A program made the translations under genes and the position numbers. From contig CANHGC010000118.1 in assembly GCA_947460045.1 (NCBI GenBank), positions 1 through 5,844 of the forward strand: a DNA stretch of 5,844 nucleotides, in the 5' to 3' direction. How positions within the stretch are numbered: the first letter of the stretch is position 1; the number at the start of each line of letters is the position of its first letter. The notes under the pieces were generated by a model, which did no database searches, was not told the DNA's origin, and saw only the letters and a list, made by a program, of their open reading frames with translations. Source of the DNA: Bacteroidota bacterium (GTDB taxonomy: Bacteria > Bacteroidota > Bacteroidia > NS11-12g > UBA955). Shown one piece after another: positions 1 to 5,844 of the stretch.

Positions 1-915
1 ATTGTGAGAAAGACCACCACCAGAACCACGTTTGGCTCGAATGGTGGCGGAATACAGGATTTGATGAAGGCTACGGCCACGGGCGGCAGTGACCCTTGGG
101 ATCCAACGAAATATTTGAATATTTGGGTGTGTGATTTGAGCGTGAACAACCAAGATGGTTTGTTGGGGTATGCGTATCCGCCGTATGGACATCCATCGTG
201 GGGGAGTGGGTCGTGGGTGGCAGACAATAAGCAGGGTGTGGTATTGCATTACAAGGTGGTTGGAAGGAACAATCCAAGGGCAACGGGGGCCATCGCATCG
301 GCGAACATGGGTAGATGTGCGGTGCATGAGGTGGGTCACTTCTTTGGGTTGCGACACATTTGGGCCGATGATCAATTTTCTGCCAACAGGTGTGCGGTGG
401 ATGATTACATAGACGATACCCCATTGCAGGGCATTGGTGCGGGTTTTACTTGCAATTTGGGTGGGAATACGTGTATTGAGCCGAAGAACGATCTGCCGGA
501 TATGTTTGAGAACTACATGGACTATTCCACGGAGGCGTGTCAGAATTTGTTTACGAGGCGACAGGTTCAGATGATGCGCACGTCGATTACAGATTTCCGA
601 ACGGAGTTGCCGATCAAGCGGGAGATTATTACGCGGATGCGTGTTTTTGACACGGTGGTGTACGATGAGGTGTTGATTTACCCAATCAATGTAGAAAGTG
701 ATGTTGTGGTAGAGATTCGGAACGAGGATATATTGGAGGCATTGGATATCCAGTTTTTTGATATGTTGGGTCAAACGATGACCGAGCCCAAGCAGTTATT
801 GACCAATGAAACCCGATTTGATACCCAGACTTGGGCGGATGGATATTATGTGGCTGTGATTAAGCGGGTCAGTGATGGTAAGGTAATTCGCAAACAAAAG
901 TTGTTTGTGGATTGA
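1..915 (+). CDS. Secreted M43-family zinc metalloprotease with T9SS C-terminal domain (5' end outside window)
   Basis: This is the C-terminal portion of a secreted zinc endopeptidase of the M43 (cytophagalysin/pappalysin) family. The reading frame is open to base 1. The first GTG (base 4) falls inside a conserved family stretch just before the KYLNIWVC motif, so it is not the true start, and the signal peptide and prodomain must lie upstream. Numbering from base 4: KYLNIWVC at 36-43; zinc-binding HEVGHFFGLRH at 108-118 (ligands His108, His112, His118; catalytic Glu109); the DDTP segment at 137-140; and the Met-turn NYMDY at 170-174. Cysteines at 105, 130, 150, 157 and 179 fit the disulfide pattern of the family. 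Residues about 220-303 resemble a type A T9SS sorting domain (FFDMLGQTM, WADGYYVAVI, KVIRKQKLFVD), implying export across the outer membrane by PorSS and release or anchoring at the surface. The usual YPNP motif of that domain reads YPIN. The substrate is unknown. The stop at 913-915 is 1 bp from that of the converging wecA-like gene. Confidence 0.9.
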   Translation: MVRKTTTRTTFGSNGGGIQDLMKATATGGSDPWDPTKYLNIWVCDLSVNNQDGLLGYAYPPYGHPSWGSGSWVADNKQGVVLHYKVVGRNNPRATGAIASANMGRCAVHEVGHFFGLRHIWADDQFSANRCAVDDYIDDTPLQGIGAGFTCNLGGNTCIEPKNDLPDMFENYMDYSTEACQNLFTRRQVQMMRTSITDFRTELPIKREIITRMRVFDTVVYDEVLIYPINVESDVVVEIRNEDILEALDIQFFDMLGQTMTEPKQLLTNETRFDTQTWADGYYVAVIKRVSDGKVIRKQKLFVD

Positions 916-916
916 G

Positions 917-1963
917 TTAGCGTTTTGCGCGATTCAGTCGGGTATACCATAGCCCACCGATGAAGAAAAATCCGATGAGCATAAAATCGATGACAAGCAA
1001 AGCATTGACATCTACATGATCCAGAATGCTGCAATTGACAACATAAATGATGATGTTGAATGTGAGCAGAGAGGCTGTTGTTGTGAAGTGGCTGAAACCC
1101 AATCCCAATAATTTGTGGTGTAAGTGGCTTTTGTCGGCTTTAAATGGAGACTGACCTCGAGTGAGTCTCAAAGTAAAAACCCTTAGTGTATCTAGCAATG
1201 GATAGCACAATGCAACCAAAGCATACAAGGCCCTATTCATATTAGAAGGCACATGCGCTGCGTTGTTTGAATTCAACAAATAGCCAACGAATAGGATGAT
1301 TGTGGTTCCCAGAAACAGTGATCCTGTATCGCCCAGAAACATTTTGCGTTTTTTACTAAAATTGATGAAGAAAAAGGGCAATAGGATGGCGATGAGAATA
1401 TTGCAAAACTGAAAAATACTGAGGTTGATGTCCTTAAAACAAAGACCTATTAAATAAATGGCAAACACCGAAAATGAGGCAGCCAATCCATCGATACCAT
1501 CGATTAGGTTATAAGCATTGATTACTACAACGAAAACGAAGGTTGTAAAGGTTATGGAAAATACTTCACCAATGGCGTTTATGCCCAAAACACCATAAAA
1601 ATTATCGATTCTAAAGTTTGGTAAAAATATTGAAATGGAAGCTGCAATGATGAGTTGGGCCCAAAATTTGGACGAGGCATTGACGTGTTTGATATCGTCG
1701 TAAATGCCAATCAGGAAAAAAGTGATGTAAGATAAATAAATGATGGGGGATTGGAAATCATCTGGACCCCAAAAAACCAATGCAATTATGGCCAACAATG
1801 CGATGGAAATCCCGGCCGTTCTAGGAACAATTCGGGTGTGAGATGATCTTTCAATGGGTACATCAAACCATTTATATTTGAAAGACAATTTGAACATCGC
1901 CAATAAACCCGCGGCAGAAATGAAAGCAAAAGCGAGTAAAAGGAGTAGGTGAGGTATTGCCAT
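917..1963 (-). CDS. wecA: WecA/TagO-type undecaprenyl-phosphate GlcNAc-1-phosphate transferase (MraY family)
   Basis: This integral inner-membrane enzyme of the polyprenyl-phosphate N-acetylhexosamine-1-phosphate transferase family moves a sugar-1-phosphate from a UDP-sugar to undecaprenyl phosphate. That is the first step of O-antigen, exopolysaccharide or teichoic-type glycan synthesis. The 348 residues are about normal length, with roughly ten or eleven hydrophobic segments. Family motifs appear in order: DVPIERSSHTRIVPRTAG at 34-51, the GIYDD Asp pair at 89-90 (Mg2+/catalysis), NAYNLIDGIDGLA at 149-161, MFLGDTGS at 208-215, and DTLRV...RGQSPFKADKSHLHH ending at 283. The HLHH loop and the RGQSPF segment favour WecA/TagO over MraY, but the exact sugar (GlcNAc or another HexNAc) cannot be read from sequence. 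The ATG at 1961-1963 starts directly before the first hydrophobic segment. The gene is transcribed divergently from asnB. Its base composition is AT-rich (35% and 33% GC in two sampled lines), lower than in the protease gene beside it. Confidence 0.92.
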   Translation of the reverse strand: MAIPHLLLLLAFAFISAAGLLAMFKLSFKYKWFDVPIERSSHTRIVPRTAGISIALLAIIALVFWGPDDFQSPIIYLSYITFFLIGIYDDIKHVNASSKFWAQLIIAASISIFLPNFRIDNFYGVLGINAIGEVFSITFTTFVFVVVINAYNLIDGIDGLAASFSVFAIYLIGLCFKDINLSIFQFCNILIAILLPFFFINFSKKRKMFLGDTGSLFLGTTIILFVGYLLNSNNAAHVPSNMNRALYALVALCYPLLDTLRVFTLRLTRGQSPFKADKSHLHHKLLGLGFSHFTTTASLLTFNIIIYVVNCSILDHVDVNALLVIDFMLIGFFFIGGLWYTRLNRAKR

Positions 1964-2020
1964 GTGTTAATTCAATGCGTAAAGTGTTGAGCGGATCGAA
2001 ATCCTATTCAATATTACCTC

Positions 2021-2050
2021 ACAAAGTTAAGGAAGACCTCAAAACTTTGT
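2021..2050. repeat. 8-bp perfect inverted repeat in the divergent promoter region
   Basis: ACAAAGTT (2021-2028) and AACTTTGT (2043-2050) are exact reverse complements with centres 22 bp apart, about two helical turns. Inside them AGG (2030-2032) and CCT (2037-2039) can also pair around the AAGA tetraloop, so a transcript could fold into an interrupted hairpin. The left arm contains most of the candidate wecA -7 box. It could be an operator for a dimeric regulator, or chance: an 8-bp repeat in 170 AT-rich bases is not rare. Confidence 0.4.
2022..2029 (-). promoter_or_regulatory. Candidate Bacteroidota -7 promoter element for the wecA-like gene
   Basis: Read on the minus strand this is TAACTTTG, a full match to the Bacteroidota primary-sigma -7 consensus TAnnTTTG. 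It lies 58 bases upstream of the ATG ending at 1963, so a start site a few bases downstream would give a 5' leader of about 50 nt. I see no good TTG (-33) element at the usual 19-21 base spacing, which lowers confidence. The element overlaps the left arm of an inverted repeat. Confidence 0.4.
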
Positions 2051-2122
2051 TAATCTGCAATGTTCGTTTATGAAGCGTCTCAAAAATTGGTTGAATCTCT
2101 CTGTATTAAATCTGGGTTGAAC

Positions 2123-2130
2123 TACTTTTG
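2123..2130 (+). promoter_or_regulatory. Candidate Bacteroidota -7 promoter element directly before asnB
   Basis: TACTTTTG matches TAnnTTTG fully and is followed by CA, as often seen in Bacteroidota promoters. It ends only five bases before the asnB ATG at 2136, so transcription starting the usual few bases downstream would begin at or next to the start codon, giving a leaderless or nearly leaderless mRNA. Only a weak -33 match (CTG at 2101-2103, spacer 19) is present. A more distant promoter cannot be excluded. Confidence 0.4.
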
Positions 2131-2135
2131 CAGTG

Positions 2136-3983
2136 ATGTGTGGTATTAACGGAATCTTTGGTGTTGACGACCTTTCTTCGATGGCGGGTGCATTGGCAAA
2201 CATGAATTCAAAAATGGCACATAGAGGGCCAGATGCTGAGGGTGTGTTTATGGGCGGACCTATTTTGTTGGGTCATAGACGACTATCGATCATTGATTTG
2301 GACCCTCGAGGAAATCAACCCATGCATAGTGGTTGTGGCCGTTACAGTATTGTATTTAATGGGGAAATTTATAATTTCCAGAAGTTAAAACCCTTGGTAT
2401 CCGACTATGAGTTTAAAAGTTTAACGGATACTGAAGTAATACTTGCGTTATACAAAAAAATGGGGAGTGCGATGTTGGAGTTGTTGGAGGGGATGTTTGC
2501 CATCGCCATTTGGGACAAGGATTTACAGCAGTTGTTTTTGGCTAGGGATAGATTTGGTAAGAAGCCATTGTATTTTTGGAAGTCAGATGCTGTATTGGTT
2601 TTCTCTTCTGAAATTAGGTCTGTGATTGCTTCGGGTTTATTTACGCCCAAGTTAAATCATGAAAAATTGTCTCAATACATTCAATACCAAACGGTTTTTG
2701 ATCCGTTCACATTGATTCAGGGAGTTTATCAATTGGAAGCGGGTTGTTTTGCCATGGTTAGCAAGTCTGATATAGGGACCATTAATTGGGAAACGAAGCG
2801 ATATTACAGCAGGAAAGAGGAAATGGGTCGTGAGCATCAGGTAGTTAATTATGATCAAGCGGTAAAGAAAACCAGAGAATTGTTTGATGAGGCTGTGCAA
2901 AAAAGGTTGATTGCGGATGTTGATTTTGGGGCGTTTTTATCTGGGGGTATTGATTCATCTTCTGTTGTGGCTGTGATGTCGAAGCATTTAACCAATCCTG
3001 TAAAAACTTTCCATATACATTTCGATGAATCAGAATTTTCTGAATTGCGTTATGCTGAGCTGGTTGCAAAAAAGTATCAAACAGACCATCAGAACATACT
3101 GATTCAACCCTCAGCTTTTTTGGATGAGGTAGTGCCTGCAATTGAGGCCATAGACCATCCCAGTGCTGACGGTGTAAATACCTATGTTGTGAGTAAATAT
3201 ACTCGGGCCGCGGGAATAAAAATGGCGTTAAGTGGTTTGGGTGGAGACGAAGTGTTTGCGGGATATGATGTATTTAGACGATTGAGTCAAATTCAGAAGT
3301 TACGTGGCATGGGCTTGCTGCAGTTATGGGAAGTATTGCCAATGAGTTTGCGTAGTTTGCCCTTTTTGAAAGGCAAAATGAGGGAAATATTGGCTTTGGA
3401 AAAGGTGGATGTTCCAAGCGGTTACGAATTGTTTCGACAGTTGTTTTCAAAGGCCGAATTGGCCAAATATGGTATACAAGTAGATGTAGATGCCTTGTGG
3501 TCTTTTGAACAAGAAAAAAACAATTTGTTTGCGTGGATAGGCAATGAAGAGGTGGAGCGTTATATGAAGCCAGTTTTGCTTCGTGACACAGACCAAATGA
3601 GTATGGCGCATTCTTTGGAAGTTCGCGTTCCTTTTTTGGATCATAAACTCACTGATTTTGTGATGGGTTTACCGGATCAATGGAAGCCCATTCAACCGGG
3701 TAAAAGGCTTTTGATTGATGCCATGGGCGATGATTTGCCGAGAGAAATTTGGGATCGAAAAAAAATGGGATTTGTTTTTCCTTGGAAACGATGGGTAAAT
3801 CAAGATTTGAAATCGCTAGTTAACGAAGGTTTAGAGGTAGTTGCGGAAATTCCGAGTTTGGCTTCATTGGTTTCGGATTTGAGAAAAACCCAAATAGGAG
3901 AAGAAAATCCTAGTTGGTATAAAGTTTGGCTGCTGTCGACTTTGGGCCATTGGATCAAAAACAATCACATTCAATATAACTAA
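2136..3983 (+). CDS. asnB: AsnB-type glutamine-hydrolysing amidotransferase / asparagine synthetase
   Basis: This cytoplasmic two-domain enzyme hydrolyses glutamine in its N-terminal Ntn domain and passes ammonia to a C-terminal ATP-using synthetase domain, which amidates a carboxylate (aspartate in true AsnB). I place the start at the ATG at 2136, giving 615 residues, rather than the in-frame GTG at 2133. The catalytic nucleophile must be Cys2 (MCGING), exposed when Met1 is removed. Glutaminase motifs: HRGPDAEG at 29-36, GHRRLSIIDL at 46-55, FNGEIYN at 74-80, TDTE around Asp98, and ARDRFGKKPLYF at 136-147. Synthetase motifs: the PP-loop SGGIDSS at 269-275, LSGLGGDEVFAGY at 365-377, SLEVRVPFLDHKL at 493-505, and RKKMGF at 541-546. 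The length is normal for the family. Leu368 stands where E. coli AsnB has Glu348, so the acceptor may not be aspartate. Amidation of a uronic acid in a polysaccharide is an alternative suggested by the neighbours. It is probably co-transcribed with the glycosyltransferase 5 bp downstream. Confidence 0.9.
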   Translation: MCGINGIFGVDDLSSMAGALANMNSKMAHRGPDAEGVFMGGPILLGHRRLSIIDLDPRGNQPMHSGCGRYSIVFNGEIYNFQKLKPLVSDYEFKSLTDTEVILALYKKMGSAMLELLEGMFAIAIWDKDLQQLFLARDRFGKKPLYFWKSDAVLVFSSEIRSVIASGLFTPKLNHEKLSQYIQYQTVFDPFTLIQGVYQLEAGCFAMVSKSDIGTINWETKRYYSRKEEMGREHQVVNYDQAVKKTRELFDEAVQKRLIADVDFGAFLSGGIDSSSVVAVMSKHLTNPVKTFHIHFDESEFSELRYAELVAKKYQTDHQNILIQPSAFLDEVVPAIEAIDHPSADGVNTYVVSKYTRAAGIKMALSGLGGDEVFAGYDVFRRLSQIQKLRGMGLLQLWEVLPMSLRSLPFLKGKMREILALEKVDVPSGYELFRQLFSKAELAKYGIQVDVDALWSFEQEKNNLFAWIGNEEVERYMKPVLLRDTDQMSMAHSLEVRVPFLDHKLTDFVMGLPDQWKPIQPGKRLLIDAMGDDLPREIWDRKKMGFVFPWKRWVNQDLKSLVNEGLEVVAEIPSLASLVSDLRKTQIGEENPSWYKVWLLSTLGHWIKNNHIQYN

Positions 3984-3988
3984 GACGG

Positions 3989-4744
3989 ATGTTGAAAGTA
4001 TCTATCATTACTGTTGTTTACAATCGAGAAAAAACGATTGCCCGGGCAATAGAAAGCGTATTGAATCAAACATATCAAAACATTGAATATATCGTCATTG
4101 ATGGTAGTAGTACTGATGGCACATTGGATATTTTGAATTCATACAATAACGGTAGAATTTCGAAGTTGATTTCAGAGCCTGATGGGGGTATTTATTCTGC
4201 ATTGAACAAGGGGCTTCATTTGGCCACTGGGGATGTGATTGGTTTCATACATTCAGACGATTTTTTGGCGAATGAAAATGTAGTTTCGCAATTGGCAGGT
4301 GTATTTGATCGCGACGAAACCTGTGACTTGGTTTATGGGGACTTGTCGTTTTTTGATATGGAAAATATCGACAAAGTCACTCGGAATTACAGGAGTAAGT
4401 TTTTTAAATCTTGGATGATGCGATTTGCATTACAGCCAGCTCATCCAACTGTTTATGCAAGGAAAGGGGTATATGAAACGGTTGGTGGGTTTAATGAAAA
4501 ATATAGAATTAGTGCTGATTTTGATTGGTTGTTACGCTTTTTTTGGTTCACAAAATACAATTACCAATATCTGCCAATCACTATGGTGAATATGCAGCAA
4601 GGCGGTGCAAGCACGGGTGGATTAAAGTCAATGATTCAACACAACCAGGAGGACTTGCAGATCCTGAAATCTCATGGAATATTCAGTAATTGGCTATTCG
4701 TAATTGCCAAATATTTGTATAAAATCTTTCAGTTGAGGTTTTAA
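3989..4744 (+). CDS. GT2-family glycosyltransferase (WfgS-like, surface polysaccharide)
   Basis: This is a GT-A fold inverting glycosyltransferase that probably adds one sugar from a nucleotide-sugar donor to a lipid-linked polysaccharide precursor at the inner face of the cytoplasmic membrane. Its 251 residues are about right for the small WfgS/WcaA-like group. Visible motifs: VSIITVVYNRE at 4-14 (start of the nucleotide-binding fold), IDGSSTDGT at 37-45, EPDGGIYSALNKGL at 63-76, the metal-binding HSDD at 88-91 (DxD equivalent), HPTVYARKGVYETVGGFNE at 152-170, and the acidic ISADFDW at 174-180, which holds the likely catalytic base. There are no membrane segments, but the C-terminus (about 233-251) is hydrophobic and basic and could attach to the membrane. 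The ATG is five bases after the asnB stop with no Shine-Dalgarno, pointing to one transcript. Donor and acceptor cannot be told. Sampled lines have 28-33% GC, the lowest in the window. Confidence 0.88.
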   Translation: MLKVSIITVVYNREKTIARAIESVLNQTYQNIEYIVIDGSSTDGTLDILNSYNNGRISKLISEPDGGIYSALNKGLHLATGDVIGFIHSDDFLANENVVSQLAGVFDRDETCDLVYGDLSFFDMENIDKVTRNYRSKFFKSWMMRFALQPAHPTVYARKGVYETVGGFNEKYRISADFDWLLRFFWFTKYNYQYLPITMVNMQQGGASTGGLKSMIQHNQEDLQILKSHGIFSNWLFVIAKYLYKIFQLRF

Positions 4745-5844
4745 AGTTCCTTTCTCAAACGCGCTACGGGGATGCCCAGCTGTTCGCGGTATTTGGCCAC
4801 GGTTCTGCGGGCGATGTTGTAGCCTTTTTCTTTGAGCAGGTCCATGAGGGCTTCATCGGTGAGGGGCTTTACTTTGTCTTCCTGTCCAATGGCATCGCTC
4901 AAAATCTTTTTGATTTCGCGGTTGCTCACTTCTTCGCCTTCTTCGTTGGTTAAGCCTTCGGAGAAGAAAAACTTCAGCGGGAAAATGCCGAAATCGGTTT
5001 CTACGTATTTGCTGTTGGCCACGCGTGAGATGGTGGAGATATCGAGTTCTACTTGCTGGGCGATATCCTTGAGGATCATGGGTCTGAGTTTGGTTTCATC
5101 GCCGCCTTCAATGAAGAATTCACTTTGCCGTTGTACGATGGCTTGCATGGTTTTCATCAGGGTGTTTTGGCGTTGTTTCACGCTATCGATGAACCATTTG
5201 GCCCCGTCTACCTTTTGTTTGATGTATTGAACAGCATCGCGGAGTTGTTTCTCTTTGTGGGTACTGGACTCGTAGGCCTTGAGGGTTTCTATGTAAGAGG
5301 CGCTAAGGCGCAATTCTGGGGCATTTCTGCCATTGAGTCGCACTTGTAAAACACCGTCGTCGTTGGCCACTGAAAAATCCGGCACGATGTACTGGGTTTT
5401 GGCGCTGATGCTGCCGGTTTCGCCGGGCTTGGGGTTGAGTTTGAGGATCTCGTTCATGGCGGCTTTGAGCTGCTCGTCGTTGATCTTCAGGCTCTTTTTG
5501 ATTTTGTCGTAATGTTTCTTGGTAAACGCATCAAACTGTTCACTGAGCAATTTTTCTGCGATGTCGATGGCTGGATTGTCGCCATAGTCTTTCTTATACA
5601 ACTGTAGCAACAGGCACTCTTGCAAATCGCGCGCGGCAATTCCTGGCGGATCGAAGTTCTGTATTTTGATCAACAGTCGTTCCAACTTGGCTTCTGTTGT
5701 GATGATGTTTTCGTTGAAGGCGAGGTCATTGACGATACTCCTTAACTCTCTGCGCAAATATCCATCGTCTTCGATGCTGCCGATGAGGTGGTAAACGAGT
5801 TCTAGCTCTTGGTCTTCGAAGATGGCGCGGGCTTGTTCGTAGAG
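4741..5844 (-). CDS. rpoN: RNA polymerase sigma-54 factor RpoN (5' end outside window)
   Basis: This is the alternative sigma factor that directs core RNA polymerase to -24/-12 promoters and needs an AAA+ activator to open them. The frame is open through base 5844 and gives 367 residues. A TTG at 5757-5755 could be mistaken for a start, but the 29 codons before it (LYEQARAIF... to ...IGSIEDDGY) are conserved RpoN sequence leading into GYLRRELRSI, so the start lies right of the window. About 110-130 N-terminal residues, including the glutamine-rich activator-contact region I, are missing. Visible parts, numbered from base 5844: core-binding region with NFDPPGIAARDLQECLL (63-79) and LNPKPGETG (136-144); the helix-turn-helix LKDIAQQVELDISTISRVAN (257-276); GIFPLKFFFS (286-295); and the RpoN box ARRTVAKYRE (345-354, bases 4783-4812), which reads the -24 element. 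The C-terminus is complete. Its stop overlaps that of the converging glycosyltransferase gene by 4 bp. GC is higher than in the middle genes. Confidence 0.97.
   Translation of the reverse strand, partial: LYEQARAIFEDQELELVYHLIGSIEDDGYLRRELRSIVNDLAFNENIITTEAKLERLLIKIQNFDPPGIAARDLQECLLLQLYKKDYGDNPAIDIAEKLLSEQFDAFTKKHYDKIKKSLKINDEQLKAAMNEILKLNPKPGETGSISAKTQYIVPDFSVANDDGVLQVRLNGRNAPELRLSASYIETLKAYESSTHKEKQLRDAVQYIKQKVDGAKWFIDSVKQRQNTLMKTMQAIVQRQSEFFIEGGDETKLRPMILKDIAQQVELDISTISRVANSKYVETDFGIFPLKFFFSEGLTNEEGEEVSNREIKKILSDAIGQEDKVKPLTDEALMDLLKEKGYNIARRTVAKYREQLGIPVARLRKEL

Noticed and set aside
4..6. GTG at base 4 as the start of the protease gene
   Set aside because: It lies within a conserved part of the M43 catalytic domain with no signal peptide after it. 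A secreted T9SS substrate must begin further upstream.
71..424. Antisense open frame within the protease gene, and similar overlapping frames inside asnB and rpoN
   Set aside because: They are rich in Cys, Pro, His or Trp with no recognisable domain, and lie wholly opposite or out of frame with well-supported genes. They are shadows.
846..1034. Small minus-strand frame bridging the protease and wecA-like genes
   Set aside because: It overlaps the conserved ends of two confident genes and shows no motif or start signal.
2117..2132. Sigma-54-like -24/-12 element (TTGAAC, five bases, TTGCA) just before asnB, tempting because rpoN is nearby
   Set aside because: The near-invariant GG of the -24 element reads TG, and the implied start site (about 2143) would fall inside the asnB coding region. 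rpoN being close by is not evidence of control.
3758..3765. Run of eight A residues in asnB as a slippery or phase-variable site
   Set aside because: The frame is intact through the run, which encodes the conserved RKKMGF segment and continues to a full-length C-terminus. The run is explained by the two Lys codons.
4741..5757. RpoN beginning at the TTG codon at 5757
   Set aside because: The frame continues to the window edge with conserved RpoN sequence, so the gene is cut by the window rather than starting at this internal leucine codon.

Overview
The window reads as a chromosomal segment of a Bacteroidota (Bacteroidetes) bacterium. Three things point that way: a secreted M43 metalloprotease ending in a type IX secretion (T9SS) type A-like sorting domain, TAnnTTTG-type promoter elements with no Shine-Dalgarno sequences, and the overall look of the proteins. 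I cannot place it to family or genus from the sequence alone.

Layout, left to right. Positions 1-915 (+) hold the C-terminal part of an M43 (cytophagalysin/pappalysin-like) zinc protease whose start lies left of the window. Positions 917-1963 (-) hold a complete WecA/TagO-type polyprenyl-phosphate sugar-1-phosphate transferase, the membrane enzyme that starts surface polysaccharide on undecaprenyl phosphate. A 172-bp divergent intergenic region (1964-2135) follows, with one candidate promoter per strand and an 8-bp inverted repeat over the leftward one. Positions 2136-3983 (+) hold an AsnB-type glutamine-dependent amidotransferase/synthetase. Five bases later, at 3989-4744 (+), comes a small GT2 glycosyltransferase. 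Positions 4741-5844 (-) hold the C-terminal two thirds or more of the sigma-54 factor RpoN, whose start lies right of the window.

The three middle genes form a plausible surface-polysaccharide module: a lipid-carrier initiating enzyme, a sugar-adding glycosyltransferase and an amidotransferase. The amidotransferase may make asparagine or may amidate a sugar or other carboxylate. By hand-sampled lines this module is more AT-rich (about 28-45% GC) than the flanking protease and rpoN genes (about 42-62%). It meets both neighbours tail-to-tail with almost no spacing: 1 bp on the left, and a 4-bp overlap on the right.

I found no RNA genes, CRISPR arrays, insertion sequences, integrases or att-like repeats, and no clearly new system. 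The points most worth a second look are the Glu-to-Leu change in the AsnB catalytic-domain motif, the possibly leaderless asnB transcript with its start codon set by the catalytic cysteine, the inverted repeat at the divergent promoter, and the base-composition step.
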